In this document: positions 27,843 through 36,371 of the stretch, piece after piece
Position numbering within the stretch: position 1 is the first letter of the stretch
How the letters are laid out: each line of letters opens with the position of its first letter
Source of the DNA: Granulosicoccus sp.
GTDB lineage: Bacteria > Pseudomonadota > Gammaproteobacteria > Granulosicoccales > Granulosicoccaceae
Length of the DNA stretch: 36,371 nt
NCBI GenBank assembly: GCA_013002205.1
Contig: JABDKN010000276.1
Span: 1 to 36,371 of the forward strand
Direction: 5' to 3'
Translations under genes and position numbers: made by a program
The notes under the pieces: model-generated
Database searches by the model: none
What the model was told of the DNA's origin: nothing
The model's input: the letters and a program-made list of their open reading frames with translations, nothing else

Positions 27843-29085
27843 TAAACCTGAACCCAGCGCCCCGCTCGATGAATGGCTGGCGTGGCTGGAAACCATCCAT
27901 CCCGTCACCATCGACATGGGACTGGATCGGGTCGGCCGTGTTGCAGACCGACTGGGACTTCGTCCAGTGGTAAAGCCACTGATTCTGGTGGGCGGTACCA
28001 ATGGCAAGGGGTCGACCGTTGCCATGCTGTCGGCGATCTACTCGGCAGCTGGTTACCGGGTAGGCGCCTACACCTCTCCGCATATCGTGGATTTTCGCGA
28101 GCGTATCTGTATCGACGGCCGGTGGGCGGATTCTGATGCCATCGTTGCGGCACTGGATTTCGTCGAGTCTGGTCGGGCACCTGACACATTGACCTATTTC
28201 GAGTACACCACACTGGCAGCCATGCACGTGTTCCAGCAGTCACAGTGCGATGTGTATGTGCTGGAAGTGGGGCTTGGAGGCCGGCTGGATGCGACCAACC
28301 TGTGGGAGCCGGACTGTTCGGTGATAACCAGCATTGCACTGGATCACGAGGAATACCTGGGTTCGGATGTGAACGTCATCGCTACCGAAAAAGCCGCCAT
28401 AGGCAGAACCGGCAGGACACTCGTGCTGGGAGAGCCGCAGACACCGGCTTCATTGTTCGATTACGCAGCGTGCCATGGCATCACGGTGAATGCCATCGAT
28501 CAGAGCATCGCAGAGGTGCCTCCCGCCATCAACCTGACAGGTCCTCACCAGCGGCGCAATGCCTGGTGTGCCATGGCGGCTGTCGATGCACTGCAGGGGC
28601 AGCTGCCGGTGCAGTACTCTGATCTGCTGAGCGGCTTGAAGCACGCCCATGCACCAGCGCGCTTCGAACGTCTTCAGCATGACGGGGTCGATGTGGTCAT
28701 GGATGTTGCGCACAATCCGGCAGGTGCCCACGCCCTGTGCCTGGCATGGCAGGAAGCCTTTGGCGAACAGCAGGCCGAAGTAATATTTTCGGTGTTGGCC
28801 GACAAGGATCTGGGTGGCATCGTCCGCGCGCTGGAGCCTGTCGCCGGGGCCTGGCATTGCATCGAGCTGGATGGGGCGAGGGCTACGCCGCTGGCCAGGC
28901 TGGGGGAGATCGTTGCTCGGTCCAGTGAGCACCCTGTGAACCTGCATACCGATGCAGCGCGGGCCTGGCAGGCTGCACGCCAGGGTGCCATCGAGGCGTC
29001 ACGCCGTGTGCTCGTTGCCGGATCCTTCCACACCATTGCACGCATTCACGAGCTCCGGGCATTGCCGGTCGACGTTGCCTCATGA
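27814..29085 (+). CDS. folC: Bifunctional folylpolyglutamate / dihydrofolate synthase
   Basis: [54 protein letters not shown]. Confidence 0.95.
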   Translation: MIPALSLPADKPEPSAPLDEWLAWLETIHPVTIDMGLDRVGRVADRLGLRPVVKPLILVGGTNGKGSTVAMLSAIYSAAGYRVGAYTSPHIVDFRERICIDGRWADSDAIVAALDFVESGRAPDTLTYFEYTTLAAMHVFQQSQCDVYVLEVGLGGRLDATNLWEPDCSVITSIALDHEEYLGSDVNVIATEKAAIGRTGRTLVLGEPQTPASLFDYAACHGITVNAIDQSIAEVPPAINLTGPHQRRNAWCAMAAVDALQGQLPVQYSDLLSGLKHAHAPARFERLQHDGVDVVMDVAHNPAGAHALCLAWQEAFGEQQAEVIFSVLADKDLGGIVRALEPVAGAWHCIELDGARATPLARLGEIVARSSEHPVNLHTDAARAWQAARQGAIEASRRVLVAGSFHTIARIHELRALPVDVAS

Positions 29086-29114
29086 ACGGTCCAGGCTAGT
29101 TTCAGGAATCTCTC

Positions 29115-29723
29115 GTGGGTTCAATCGATGACAAAGAGGAAGAGGGCACGTTCAGGCAGCGGCTCTGGGGTGCTGCCGTCTTCATCGCCATCATGGTCAT
29201 CGTCCTGCCCTTGCTGCTTGATGGTGCAGGCAGCGAGAGCCAGTTTCGCCGGGTCGAGAAACTGCGCCAGGAACCGCCTAGTGTGGTTGATGCAGATGGC
29301 AATCGCAGCGTGCAGCAGATTCCCGAGATGCGATCCGTGGGAAAGGACCGTGTGTCGACCAGCGATCCTGAACGTATCCCACCAGCGTTCAAACCGGACA
29401 TCAAGATCGGAGAGGACGACCTACCGGATTACATGAAGGCGGAAAGCGCCGTGCGCGAAGAACTCAAGCGATCGCTTGACAGGATTCCACTCTCGGCCTG
29501 GGTCGTGCAGGCCGGCAGTTTCAATGAGCAGGACAATGCCGTAGCCGTACGCGATCAATTGCGGCGAGCCGGATTTGCCTCGTTCATTCGTGACCGTGAG
29601 GTCGAGACAGATCCCTACCGGGTACTGGTGGGACCGATGATCAGTGCCGAGAGCGCCGGCGATGCACAGCGACGGGTCATGGAACTGCTGGGTACCGAGG
29701 CCCTGATCCTGGCGTATCCCTGA
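29115..29723 (+). CDS. SPOR-domain membrane protein (DedD-like)
   Basis: Single N-terminal TM (LWGAAVFIAIMVIVLPLLLDG) and C-terminal SPOR domain AWVVQAGSFNEQDNAVAVRDQLRRAGFASFI...YRVLVGP; between folC and cvpA. Confidence 0.9.
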   Translation: MGSIDDKEEEGTFRQRLWGAAVFIAIMVIVLPLLLDGAGSESQFRRVEKLRQEPPSVVDADGNRSVQQIPEMRSVGKDRVSTSDPERIPPAFKPDIKIGEDDLPDYMKAESAVREELKRSLDRIPLSAWVVQAGSFNEQDNAVAVRDQLRRAGFASFIRDREVETDPYRVLVGPMISAESAGDAQRRVMELLGTEALILAYP

Positions 29724-29816
29724 TGCTTTGCTCATCCCGAACCGCCCCCCTGCAACAGGGCCGCATTTGTTACCATTTGCATTTGCGCTATCACGCCAGC
29801 AGTCGGAACTCTCCAC

Positions 29817-30326
29817 TTGTCTGAAATAGACCTCGTCATACTGGCGATCATTGCCATTTCAGCGCTCATCAGCTTCATGCGCGGCTTCTTCCGCGAGGCG
29901 ATGAGCCTGGGGACCTGGCTGGCAGCGATACTCATAACCCTCATGTTCACCAGCCGCTTTGCCATCCTGTTGCCCTTGGATACCGTGGAAAGTCCGCAGG
30001 CCCGGGCGACCATCAGCGCGCTGACCCTGTTCGTGGGGACGTTGTTGATTGGCAACCTGATCAACTGGATGTTTGCCCGCATCATGGCACGCACCACCCT
30101 CGGCCTGGCCGATCGGGCGGTGGGTGTCGGTTTTGGTGCAGTGCGCGGAGCCATCATTGTCACCTTGCTCGTATTGGGTGCCAACCTGGTTCCCGAGCTC
30201 AAGCAGGAAACCTGGTGGAAGAACTCCACACTGCTACCGCGATTCCAGCAAGCTGCCCAGTTCGTCCATGCACAGATGCCCGATGGTATCGGCCAGCATT
30301 TCGACTTCATCCGGACAACCATCTAA
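29817..30326 (+). CDS. cvpA: CvpA family protein
   Basis: [33 protein letters not shown]...[14 protein letters not shown]; directly upstream of purF. TTG start. Confidence 0.93.
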   Translation: MSEIDLVILAIIAISALISFMRGFFREAMSLGTWLAAILITLMFTSRFAILLPLDTVESPQARATISALTLFVGTLLIGNLINWMFARIMARTTLGLADRAVGVGFGAVRGAIIVTLLVLGANLVPELKQETWWKNSTLLPRFQQAAQFVHAQMPDGIGQHFDFIRTTI

Positions 30327-30330
30327 CCAC

Positions 30331-31830
30331 ATGTGCGGGATCATAGGCATCGTTGGGCATGACTCGGTCAGTACGCGTCTGTATGACGGATTGACTTTGC
30401 TGCAGCATCGTGGACAGGATGCGGCGGGTATTGCCACCTGCCACGATGGCAGGCTGATCATGCGCAAAGGGGCGGGGCTGGTGCGCGATGTGTTCAAGGC
30501 CACCGACATCCAGCGGCTCGAAGGGCGGATGGGTATCGCCCATGTGCGCTACCCCACCGCCGGCACCTCGGGTCATGCCGAAGCGCAGCCCTTCTACGTG
30601 AATTCACCCTATGGCATCGTCATGGGCCATAACGGCAACCTGACCAATGCGGACGTCCTGCAGCGCGAGTTGTTCGAGTCTGATCTCAGGCACATCAACA
30701 CGCGCTCGGACAGCGAGGTACTGCTCAATGTCTTTGCCCATGAGTTGCAGGATCTGAAGCCGAGCACCCACCTGACTGCTGACATGATCTTTGCCACGGT
30801 GGCGGCCGTACATCGACGTTGTCGCGGCGCCTATGCGGTCATTGGCATGATCGTAGGCCGCGGTGTCTTTACATTCCGGGATCCGCTGGGTATACGCCCC
30901 GCTGTCATCGGACAGCGTGTAACCGATGCCGGTACCGAGTATGCCGTTGCCTCCGAAAGTGTCGCACTGGCGGGCCTGGGGTTCAGCCTGCTGCGTGATG
31001 TAGCGCCTGGCGAAGCGGTCTTCATCGACATGGAGGGCAAACTGCACACCGAGCAGTGTGCGCAGAACCCGACGCTGTCTCCCTGCATATTCGAATACGT
31101 CTACCTGGCCAGACCGGACAGCATCATCGATAACATATCGGTGTACAAGTCACGCCTGCGTATGGGTGAGACGCTGGCCCGGCGGATCCTGAAGGAGCGG
31201 CCCGATCATGATATCGACGTGGTCATTCCGATACCCGACACCAGCCGCACCTCGGCACTCGAGGTGGCGTTCAACCTGGGTGTGAAGTACCGTGAGGGAT
31301 TCATCAAGAATCGCTATATCGGACGTACGTTCATCATGCCCGGGCAGCAGTTGCGCAGGAAATCGGTGCGCCAGAAGCTCAGCCCGATCGATCTTGAATT
31401 CAACGGCAAGAACGTGATGCTGGTGGATGACTCCATCGTTCGTGGCACCACCTCGGGTCAGATCGTACAGATGGCGCGCGATGCGGGTGCGAAGAAAGTG
31501 TATATGGCATCTGCCGCTCCACCGGTGCGATACCCCAATGTGTATGGCATCGACATGCCGGCAGCCGATGAGCTGATCGCCCATGAAAAATCAGCGGAAG
31601 AAATCGAGAAGTTGATCGGCGCCGACTGGCTGGTCTACCAGAGTATCGAGGATCTCATCGAAGCGGTGCGCTACGACAAGCATCCTATCGACCAGTTCGA
31701 AACCAGTTGCTTTACCGGCGACTACATTACCGGTGATGTCGACAAGGACTATCTGGTTGCGCTGGAGCAGCTGCGTTCGGACTACGCCAAGCGGCTGCAG
31801 AATACGGCGGATGACCTGATCGTTCTGTAG
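30331..31830 (+). CDS. purF: Amidophosphoribosyltransferase
   Basis: [13 protein letters not shown] with catalytic Cys2, [38 protein letters not shown]. The ORF from 30073 is over-extended. Confidence 0.97.
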   Translation: MCGIIGIVGHDSVSTRLYDGLTLLQHRGQDAAGIATCHDGRLIMRKGAGLVRDVFKATDIQRLEGRMGIAHVRYPTAGTSGHAEAQPFYVNSPYGIVMGHNGNLTNADVLQRELFESDLRHINTRSDSEVLLNVFAHELQDLKPSTHLTADMIFATVAAVHRRCRGAYAVIGMIVGRGVFTFRDPLGIRPAVIGQRVTDAGTEYAVASESVALAGLGFSLLRDVAPGEAVFIDMEGKLHTEQCAQNPTLSPCIFEYVYLARPDSIIDNISVYKSRLRMGETLARRILKERPDHDIDVVIPIPDTSRTSALEVAFNLGVKYREGFIKNRYIGRTFIMPGQQLRRKSVRQKLSPIDLEFNGKNVMLVDDSIVRGTTSGQIVQMARDAGAKKVYMASAAPPVRYPNVYGIDMPAADELIAHEKSAEEIEKLIGADWLVYQSIEDLIEAVRYDKHPIDQFETSCFTGDYITGDVDKDYLVALEQLRSDYAKRLQNTADDLIVL

Positions 31831-31859
31831 GGCGCGATACCAGTGCGCCGGCGGGCGCA

Positions 31860-33164
31860 TCAGCCCATGCGCAGTCCTGCACGCTGGAAGTCACCGACGT
31901 CGATGCCATAGGCACCGTCACTATGGGTCGTCTTGATCTGGTAGATATTGCCTTCGTTGTCAGTATCCATCTGCGACAGGTCCACGATACGCTGTGCGGT
32001 CGGCTCACCGATCGCGTCGAGGATCATGATGACCCGGGGTCGTAACTTGTCGCTGGTATTGGATAACACGATACCGACTTCACCATTGAGCATCTCCACG
32101 ATACTGCCCGGGGGAAAGATGCCCACTGAATCGATAAAGCGGATGACCAGGTCTTCATCGAACTGCTTGCCGCGCTGGGCGTAGAGTTCCTGCAGTGCAT
32201 CCGAGGGTGAACAGGCCGCCCGATACGGCTGATTGATGGTCATCGTATCGTAGGCTTCTGCAATCGCCACGATCTTCGCATACAGTGGAATACCGTCATC
32301 GGTCAGTTTTCGCGGGTATCCCAGGCCATCGGGCCGCTCATGATGTGAATGGGCAACGTCGGCGGCACCTGACATGACACTCTTGGTGGACAGGAGTATG
32401 TCGCGGCCATAGCGTGTGTGTTTCTGCATTTCGGCCATTTCGACATCGTCCAGCGGGCCCGGTTTTTCCAGCACCTCGGTTGAGATACTTGTCTTGCCCA
32501 CGTCGTGCAACATGCCGCAGACCCCGATGTCCTCCATTTCCCGATTCGTCATGCCCATCGATTTGGCCATGACGATACTCAGGGCTGCCACGTTGAGCGA
32601 ATGCTGGGCAGTGGCTTCATGCTTGGCCTGGATGCGGGTCAGCCACACGGAAGCATCCGGATTCCTGAGTATGCTGTCGACACAGCCATTGACGGCCTGC
32701 TTGATCTTGCCGCCGTCGATCTCGGCTCCCAGGCGAATCTCTTCAAAGAGTGTGGATATGGTCTGGCTGGCCAGATTGTGCACTTCTGTGGCGGCATCGA
32801 TCTCGTCCTCCACCATGACACCCTTGTCCAGCATGGACCCGGCACCTTTGGTCGGCAGGCCGTTTGCGGGGGGCGATTTCTGGAGACTGAATTCATCGTA
32901 GTCGACCCAGACCGTTGAGCACTCTTTCTGGACAGCCAGAACATCGGCGGGGGATTTTATTTCAAGTCCCTGGAACATGAAGCTGGACTCTTCCCATGGC
33001 TTGTCCAGTTCAACCACGAACATGCCCACGCGCAGGTCTTTTACATCGATCTTTTCATGATGTTTGCGGGTACGTTGCGTACGGTCCCGCTGAGGCGCTT
33101 GAGGGCGTCGCCGGCGCCGCTCAGGTTCCTTGTCCTCACTTTTGAAGAGTTTACTGAACAGCAT
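31860..33164 (-). CDS. HD-GYP domain protein (DUF3391 N-terminal domain), putative c-di-GMP phosphodiesterase
   Basis: GMLHDVGKTSIS, HTRYGRDILL, HSHHERPDGLGYPRKL (HHExxDGxGYP); N-terminal DUF3391-like IDVKDLRVGMFVVELDKPW. Confidence 0.92.
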   Translation of the reverse strand: MLFSKLFKSEDKEPERRRRRPQAPQRDRTQRTRKHHEKIDVKDLRVGMFVVELDKPWEESSFMFQGLEIKSPADVLAVQKECSTVWVDYDEFSLQKSPPANGLPTKGAGSMLDKGVMVEDEIDAATEVHNLASQTISTLFEEIRLGAEIDGGKIKQAVNGCVDSILRNPDASVWLTRIQAKHEATAQHSLNVAALSIVMAKSMGMTNREMEDIGVCGMLHDVGKTSISTEVLEKPGPLDDVEMAEMQKHTRYGRDILLSTKSVMSGAADVAHSHHERPDGLGYPRKLTDDGIPLYAKIVAIAEAYDTMTINQPYRAACSPSDALQELYAQRGKQFDEDLVIRFIDSVGIFPPGSIVEMLNGEVGIVLSNTSDKLRPRVIMILDAIGEPTAQRIVDLSQMDTDNEGNIYQIKTTHSDGAYGIDVGDFQRAGLRMG

Positions 33165-33259
33165 GTTGTTCCGTGACGATGATCGCTGGCCGGTGGCGGG
33201 AAACAGGTCTTTGCCCTTACTTGGTGAGCGGCATGAATCGATGAGACTTTAACCATCAT

Positions 33260-34498
33260 TCAGTGCTCAGACACATTCCAGTGTTCGGTCACCACCTGCC
33301 AGTCACCGTCACTATCCTGCGCCCAGTAAAGTGTGAGTTGATTAGCATATTTCGGTCCGATTTGCGCCCGCATGATGACAAAAGGCCGATCCAGCCGTGC
33401 ATCTCCGACCTGCAGCGACGGATTGCGGAAAATGCTGATGTCCTGCCGGTTAACCGCATCCAGGGGGGATGGACTGGACGCATCGTGCAATTCGATCTGA
33501 TCCAGTCTGTCTCTGGCCACGGTCGTGGACTCGTACAGTGCAAGAAGGTCGATCTCATCACGTTCCCGCCAGGCCTGCTGGTAGCGGACAAACAGATTCT
33601 GGAAATACTCGCGCTCCGCCTCTCTGTCGCTGGCAAGCTGCCAGCGGGTGGCATAGGTCAGTACCACCAGTGGTTGACCGCCCGGCAAACCTGAGCGAGC
33701 TTGCGGTAATGCCTTGCCGATCGACAAGCCGTTCTGCAGCAAAGTGAAGTGGTCGTTGGACATCGTCACGCAGCCCTCGCTGGATCGGGGAGGTCGGCTT
33801 TGCTGATCCCGCGGTACGCCGTGCAGCCAGATGCCCGAACCGGTCCGGCCCAGGTGGCGATCAAGCGCATTGGGGTAATCCAGTGTCAGGGCGCCTGAGC
33901 CATACAGGTCCGGCAGTGAGGCATCCGAGCGCTGCCCGGTGATGGTGTAGATGCCCAGAGGCGTCTTGTTGTCTCCCTCCACACGCTTGCCGAATCCGGC
34001 TTTGCCACTGCCGACATAATGTTGTCGCAACAGCGTGGGAAATCCGTCGTTCACCGCCAGGTGGTGCAGGGTGGAGTTTGCCAGATCGACGACCAGCAGG
34101 GCAGAGACGTCCTTGCCAAGCTGGATGATCTCACTGGGCAGCTCATCCATCAACTGCGCCCCGCGTGTCACGGGTCCACCGTGCAGGCGTGCCCGCGCTT
34201 CGAGCAGCAGCGCCATGAGCGTCTGGCTCATGGGTTGTGCGCCTGCCGCCAGCACGTCCCTGTGTGCAGCCGTAGCCGCCAGTTCTGCCGAGAGTAGCTG
34301 GGCCAGCGCCGAGGTGGGAAAGCGCAGCGCCATCTGCCGCGACAGGATACGCGCCTCCGCCAGATTGCCAGCGCTGAGTGACTGCAGCGTGGCGGCCATC
34401 TGCTGATCCAGGGCCTGCGAGGAGTCGAACCCCTGGTGGGGCGCGGGTGAGGCAGCAGAGGTGAACAGGGCAAGGCACAACGCCGTGATCAGTCTCAC
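33260..34498 (-). CDS. YkuD-type L,D-transpeptidase with C-terminal NTF2-like domain
   Basis: GIWLHGVPRDQQSRPPRSSEGCVTMSN catalytic motif; TPLGIYTI; N-terminal signal peptide; C-terminal YFQNLFVRYQQAWRERDEIDLLALYE...GDWQVVTEHWN. Confidence 0.9.
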   Translation of the reverse strand: MRLITALCLALFTSAASPAPHQGFDSSQALDQQMAATLQSLSAGNLAEARILSRQMALRFPTSALAQLLSAELAATAAHRDVLAAGAQPMSQTLMALLLEARARLHGGPVTRGAQLMDELPSEIIQLGKDVSALLVVDLANSTLHHLAVNDGFPTLLRQHYVGSGKAGFGKRVEGDNKTPLGIYTITGQRSDASLPDLYGSGALTLDYPNALDRHLGRTGSGIWLHGVPRDQQSRPPRSSEGCVTMSNDHFTLLQNGLSIGKALPQARSGLPGGQPLVVLTYATRWQLASDREAEREYFQNLFVRYQQAWRERDEIDLLALYESTTVARDRLDQIELHDASSPSPLDAVNRQDISIFRNPSLQVGDARLDRPFVIMRAQIGPKYANQLTLYWAQDSDGDWQVVTEHWNVSEH

Positions 34499-35367
34499 AG
34501 GCGAGTTTCCTGGTAGATTTTCCAGCGATGCCCGACCAGTCTCAACAGCAACAGTGTGCGATTGTGAAAGGCATCGCTGATGACCGCTACTGCATCATTC
34601 GCCGTGAAGGCAATCTCCCGATGCATATCGGCCCATTGCCGGTTGGCAAAGTATTCACGGGACAGCTGGATGGCTACCGGGGAAAAATCGTCGACGTAAT
34701 GCTCGGCAAGGCCAATGGAATTCTGCAATGCCTGCCACCAGGCAAACAGCTCGTATTCCAGCGTACTGATGGACTGCAGCGGGTTATCCGCTTGGGCGGC
34801 TGCACGTCTCTCGGCGTTTTCGATCGACGAGGATTGCCATTCGAACAGCGGTGGTGGAAGGTCGATGGGTGTGCCCAGCGCACTGGCATAGGCTTTTGCT
34901 GCCCGATGTTCAAAGATCTGCCGCAGGTGCCCGAAGGTCTGTGCGGCTCGCCGGTCCTGCTGCAGAGAGCGTTCGAAATGGTCGATGGCGTCAGGCCAGT
35001 CACTGGCCCTGGCGGCCAGTACCCCGCGATTATGTGCCAGCTGGGGCATCGGCGGACAGCGGGATTCAAGCTCGGCCAGCCGCGAGTCCATGGCCGCCCG
35101 GTTCAGCTCTGCAGAACCTGCACCAGTGGCACGCTCGACAGCTATGTTACGAGCCGTCTCATTACTCAGCAGCGCAACAGCAGCATCCAGTTCGACCTGG
35201 CACCGCTGCAGTGACAGGCGCTCTATGGGCAGATGGGTCTCGGCAATACCCGGCTGGTAATGGAACGTCGCCAGAAGCGCCAGAGTCAGTGTGAGCGGCT
35301 TGGTCCTGAACAATGGCAAAGGCGTTTCATCGGTAACAATGCAGATGCAGTAGTATAACGAAACCAC
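34495..35367 (-). CDS. Exported protein with TPR-like middle region, partner of the YkuD protein
   Basis: 290-aa ORF overlapping the YkuD gene by 4 bp, signal-peptide-like segment FRTKPLTLTLALLATFHYQPGIAE, TPR-like LAHNRGVLAARASDWPDAIDHFERSLQQD. Start uncertain. Confidence 0.7.
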   Translation of the reverse strand: MVSLYYCICIVTDETPLPLFRTKPLTLTLALLATFHYQPGIAETHLPIERLSLQRCQVELDAAVALLSNETARNIAVERATGAGSAELNRAAMDSRLAELESRCPPMPQLAHNRGVLAARASDWPDAIDHFERSLQQDRRAAQTFGHLRQIFEHRAAKAYASALGTPIDLPPPLFEWQSSSIENAERRAAAQADNPLQSISTLEYELFAWWQALQNSIGLAEHYVDDFSPVAIQLSREYFANRQWADMHREIAFTANDAVAVISDAFHNRTLLLLRLVGHRWKIYQETRL

Positions 35368-35385
35368 ACATCAGGCCAGATTCCG

Positions 35386-36371
35386 TTGAGTAAAGATAAC
35401 CTCCAGGAACCCGAGAACGACGACAGGCTCTGGGCCGACGATACGCTGGCAGTTCGCAGTGGATTCGAGCGCTCGCACTTCGGTGAGCATGGTGAACCCA
35501 TCATGACCACCTCCAGCTTCGTGTTCAGTAGTGCTGCAGAGGCTGCCGCCCGTTTCAGTGGAGAGAAACCCGGGCCCATCTATTCCCGCTTTACCAATCC
35601 CACAGTGCAGATTTTCGAGCAACGCCTGGCAGCGATGGAAGGTGGGGAGGCCTGCATCGGTACGGCCTCCGGTATGGCAGCCACGGCCACGCTGTTGCTG
35701 GGCACGCTGCAACAGGGCGACGAGATCGTGGCCACGCGCAATATGTTCGGCAGTACGGTCAACCTGTTCAAGAACTTTCTGCCACGTTACGGTATCACCG
35801 TGCACTGGGCCGACGGCCTGAGTGTCGACAATTGGGCGGCACTGGTCAATGACAATACGAAGCTGCTGTTTCTGGAGACTCCCACCAATCCACTGATCGA
35901 ACTCGCCGACATCAGGGCCTTCGCCGATCTGGCCCATTCACATGGTGCGCAGCTGGTAGTGGACAACTGTTTCTGTACACCGGTGTTACAGAAGCCTCTT
36001 GCGTTGGGGGCCGACATCGTCATCCACTCGGCCACCAAGTACCTCGATGGCCAGGGTCGTTGTGTGGGAGGAGCCGTCGTCGGCTCACAGGCGCTGATCG
36101 ACACCTTGACCTCGTTCATGCGCAGTGCAGGGCCATGCATGAGTCCGTTCAACGCCTGGGTGTTCATCAAGGGACTGGAAACACTGAGTCTCAGAATGCA
36201 CCAGCATTCGGCCAATGCCGGTGAGCTGGCAGCCTATCTTGATAACCACCCTGCCATTCGCCATGTCTACTACCCGGGGCTGGCGTCGCACCCCGATGCC
36301 GATCTGGCCAGGCGCCAGCAGAAACTGCCGGGCGGCATCCTGTCCATGGAAGTGGAGGGGGATCGAGCCGC
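35386..36371 (+). CDS. metZ: O-succinylhomoserine sulfhydrylase (truncated by window edge)
   Basis: Translation from TTG 35386: MSKDNLQEPENDDRLWADDTLAVRSGFERSHFGEHGEPIMTTSSFVFSSAAEAAARFSG...GPIYSRFTNPTVQIFEQRLAAMEGGEA...HSATKYLDGQGRCVGGAVVG. Not in the ORF track because there is no stop in the window. Confidence 0.92.
   Translation, partial: MSKDNLQEPENDDRLWADDTLAVRSGFERSHFGEHGEPIMTTSSFVFSSAAEAAARFSGEKPGPIYSRFTNPTVQIFEQRLAAMEGGEACIGTASGMAATATLLLGTLQQGDEIVATRNMFGSTVNLFKNFLPRYGITVHWADGLSVDNWAALVNDNTKLLFLETPTNPLIELADIRAFADLAHSHGAQLVVDNCFCTPVLQKPLALGADIVIHSATKYLDGQGRCVGGAVVGSQALIDTLTSFMRSAGPCMSPFNAWVFIKGLETLSLRMHQHSANAGELAAYLDNHPAIRHVYYPGLASHPDADLARRQQKLPGGILSMEVEGDRA

Noticed and set aside
30073-30330. 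Upstream extension of purF
   Set aside because: PurF must begin MCGIIGI (N-terminal catalytic Cys); the upstream part is out-of-frame cvpA.
31831-31849. GGCGC-N9-GCGCC hairpin between convergent purF and HD-GYP genes as a terminator
   Set aside because: Only a 5-bp stem and no T-tract on either strand; too weak to call.

Overview
The window is a GC-rich proteobacterial, probably gammaproteobacterial, chromosomal segment. From left to right it carries: a minus-strand DhaK-like dihydroxyacetone kinase N-terminus cut by the window edge; an MscS-family channel (-); a complete, tightly packed bidirectional NAD-linked [NiFe]-hydrogenase operon with its maturation genes, hoxF-hoxU-hoxY-hoxH-hoxW-hypA-hypB-hypF(short)-hypC-hypD-hypE; a two-gene unit made of a Tat-exported intradiol-dioxygenase-fold protein and a ferric-reductase-like membrane protein; a LysR regulator divergent from leuC; then the housekeeping run leuC-leuD-gst-leuB-asd-fimV-truA-trpF-trpB-trpA-accD-folC-SPOR-cvpA-purF. 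A three-gene minus-strand block (HD-GYP, YkuD L,D-transpeptidase, TPR-like envelope protein) follows, and then metZ, cut by the right edge. No tRNA, rRNA, CRISPR or transposase was seen. Main leads: (1) the Tat/ferric-reductase pair, which resembles MsrPQ in architecture but has a different fold and has lost both Tyr iron ligands; (2) a roughly 50-residue insertion with nine His, encoded by a 6-bp repeat, inside the HypB GTPase domain; (3) a perfect 11-bp-stem hairpin plus T5 just inside truA, directly after a 4-codon mini-ORF; (4) two adjacent perfect palindromes between lysR and leuC; (5) an 18-bp-period repeat/mini-ORF between hypB and a HypF reduced to its Kae1-like domain; (6) a His/Lys/Glu-rich N-terminal extension on AccD. 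All family assignments are by eye from motifs; no searches were run.
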